From: Bacteroidota bacterium
GTDB lineage: Bacteria > Bacteroidota > Bacteroidia > Flavobacteriales_F > PHOS-HE28
Direction: 5' to 3'
Assembly (NCBI GenBank): GCA_023418095.1
Contig: JAEZDL010000210.1
Span: 1 to 22,293 of the forward strand
DNA: 22,293 nt
Made by a program: the position numbers and the translations under genes. The notes beneath the pieces are model-generated. The model saw only the letters and a list, made by a program, of their open reading frames with translations, searched no databases and was not told where the DNA came from. Positions 22,017 through 22,293 of this stretch are shown piece after piece. How positions within the stretch are numbered: position 1 is the stretch's first letter; each line of letters begins with the position of its first letter.

Positions 22017-22293
22017 ATGCTGCGCCGCCTCCACATCCGCAATTACCTCCTCATGGAGGAACTGGATCTTTCCCTGAAGGAAGGCCTCACGATCATCACC
22101 GGCGAGACCGGCAGCGGCAAGAGCATCATCATCGGTGCGCTGGCGCTGGTGATGGGCGATCGTGCGGATGCCGGGGTATTGCGCGATCCGTTGAAGCGCT
22201 GCGTGATCGAGCTGGAAGTAGATCTGGATGAACTGCGTCTGGAGGAATGGTTCGATCGGAATGAATTGCCCTTCGAGCGGTACACCTTGCTAC
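22017..22293 (+). CDS. recN: DNA repair protein RecN, N-terminal part
   Basis: The first 92 codons of a gene cut off by the window end. RecN is an SMC-like ATPase for double-strand break repair. The start MLRRLHIRNYLLMEELDLSL matches the family, followed by LTIITGETGSGKSIIIGAL with Walker A GETGSGKS at residues 29-36 and the MGDRADAG segment typical of RecN. The remaining coiled coil and C-terminal ATPase half lie beyond the window. It begins 70 bases after the phosphoesterase. Confidence 0.9.
   Translation, partial: MLRRLHIRNYLLMEELDLSLKEGLTIITGETGSGKSIIIGALALVMGDRADAGVLRDPLKRCVIELEVDLDELRLEEWFDRNELPFERYTLL

Overview
The window reads as a chromosomal segment of a Bacteroidota (Bacteroidetes) bacterium, most likely Flavobacteriales-like. 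The evidence is a 1,496-aa secreted protein with a type IX secretion (T9SS) type A C-terminal tail, a second PKD/PA14 surface protein with a C-terminal module I associate with Bacteroidota, a SiaC/DUF1987 protein, a DUF6787-type membrane protein, and several TAnnTTTG-like promoter -7 elements. The organism is inferred from content, not from a search. Base composition is moderately GC-rich by eye, with a striking excess of GATC throughout.

Layout. 1-207: gene-free, with a terminator-like hairpin and several TGTTGATAA-like motifs. 208-3556 (minus): a tightly coupled repair/translation operon, recQ-type helicase, 3-methyladenine glycosylase and fmt, each joined by a 4-base ATGA overlap. 3624-4709 (plus): ilvE, divergent from recQ and convergent with a SiaC-like gene (4710-5102, minus). 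5223-7749: a small secreted Cys-containing protein (minus), a divergent Ala/Lys-rich coiled-coil exported protein (plus), an orphan Vsr mismatch endonuclease (plus) and a DUF6787-like membrane protein (minus). 7751-8413: a four-helix-bundle (S23/IVP family) gene with a 22-unit heptamer array on one side and inverted heptamers on the other. 8409-9569 (minus): an exported TolB-like propeller protein. 9654-11510: a PA0069-type radical SAM protein (plus) convergent with an acyP-thpR operon (minus). 11645-15331 and 15777-20267 (plus): two giant exported surface proteins. 20448-21946 (plus): an overlapping nucleotidyltransferase/metallophosphoesterase pair. 22017-end: start of recN.

Functionally the window mixes housekeeping repair and translation genes (recQ, mpg, vsr, recN, fmt), metabolism (ilvE), small phosphoesterases and acylphosphatase, and envelope or secreted proteins. 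No phage, IS element, CRISPR array, tRNA or rRNA was seen.

The points most worth a second look are: the 6- to 8-fold GATC excess in hand-counted samples, next to a solitary vsr gene; the four-helix-bundle gene bracketed by inverted heptamer repeats, resembling a free-standing relative of 23S rRNA intervening sequences; the NTase-metallophosphoesterase pair; the duplicated NDRxPIL module ending the PQQ-dehydrogenase-like surface protein; and a terminator-like hairpin in that gene's 5' leader.
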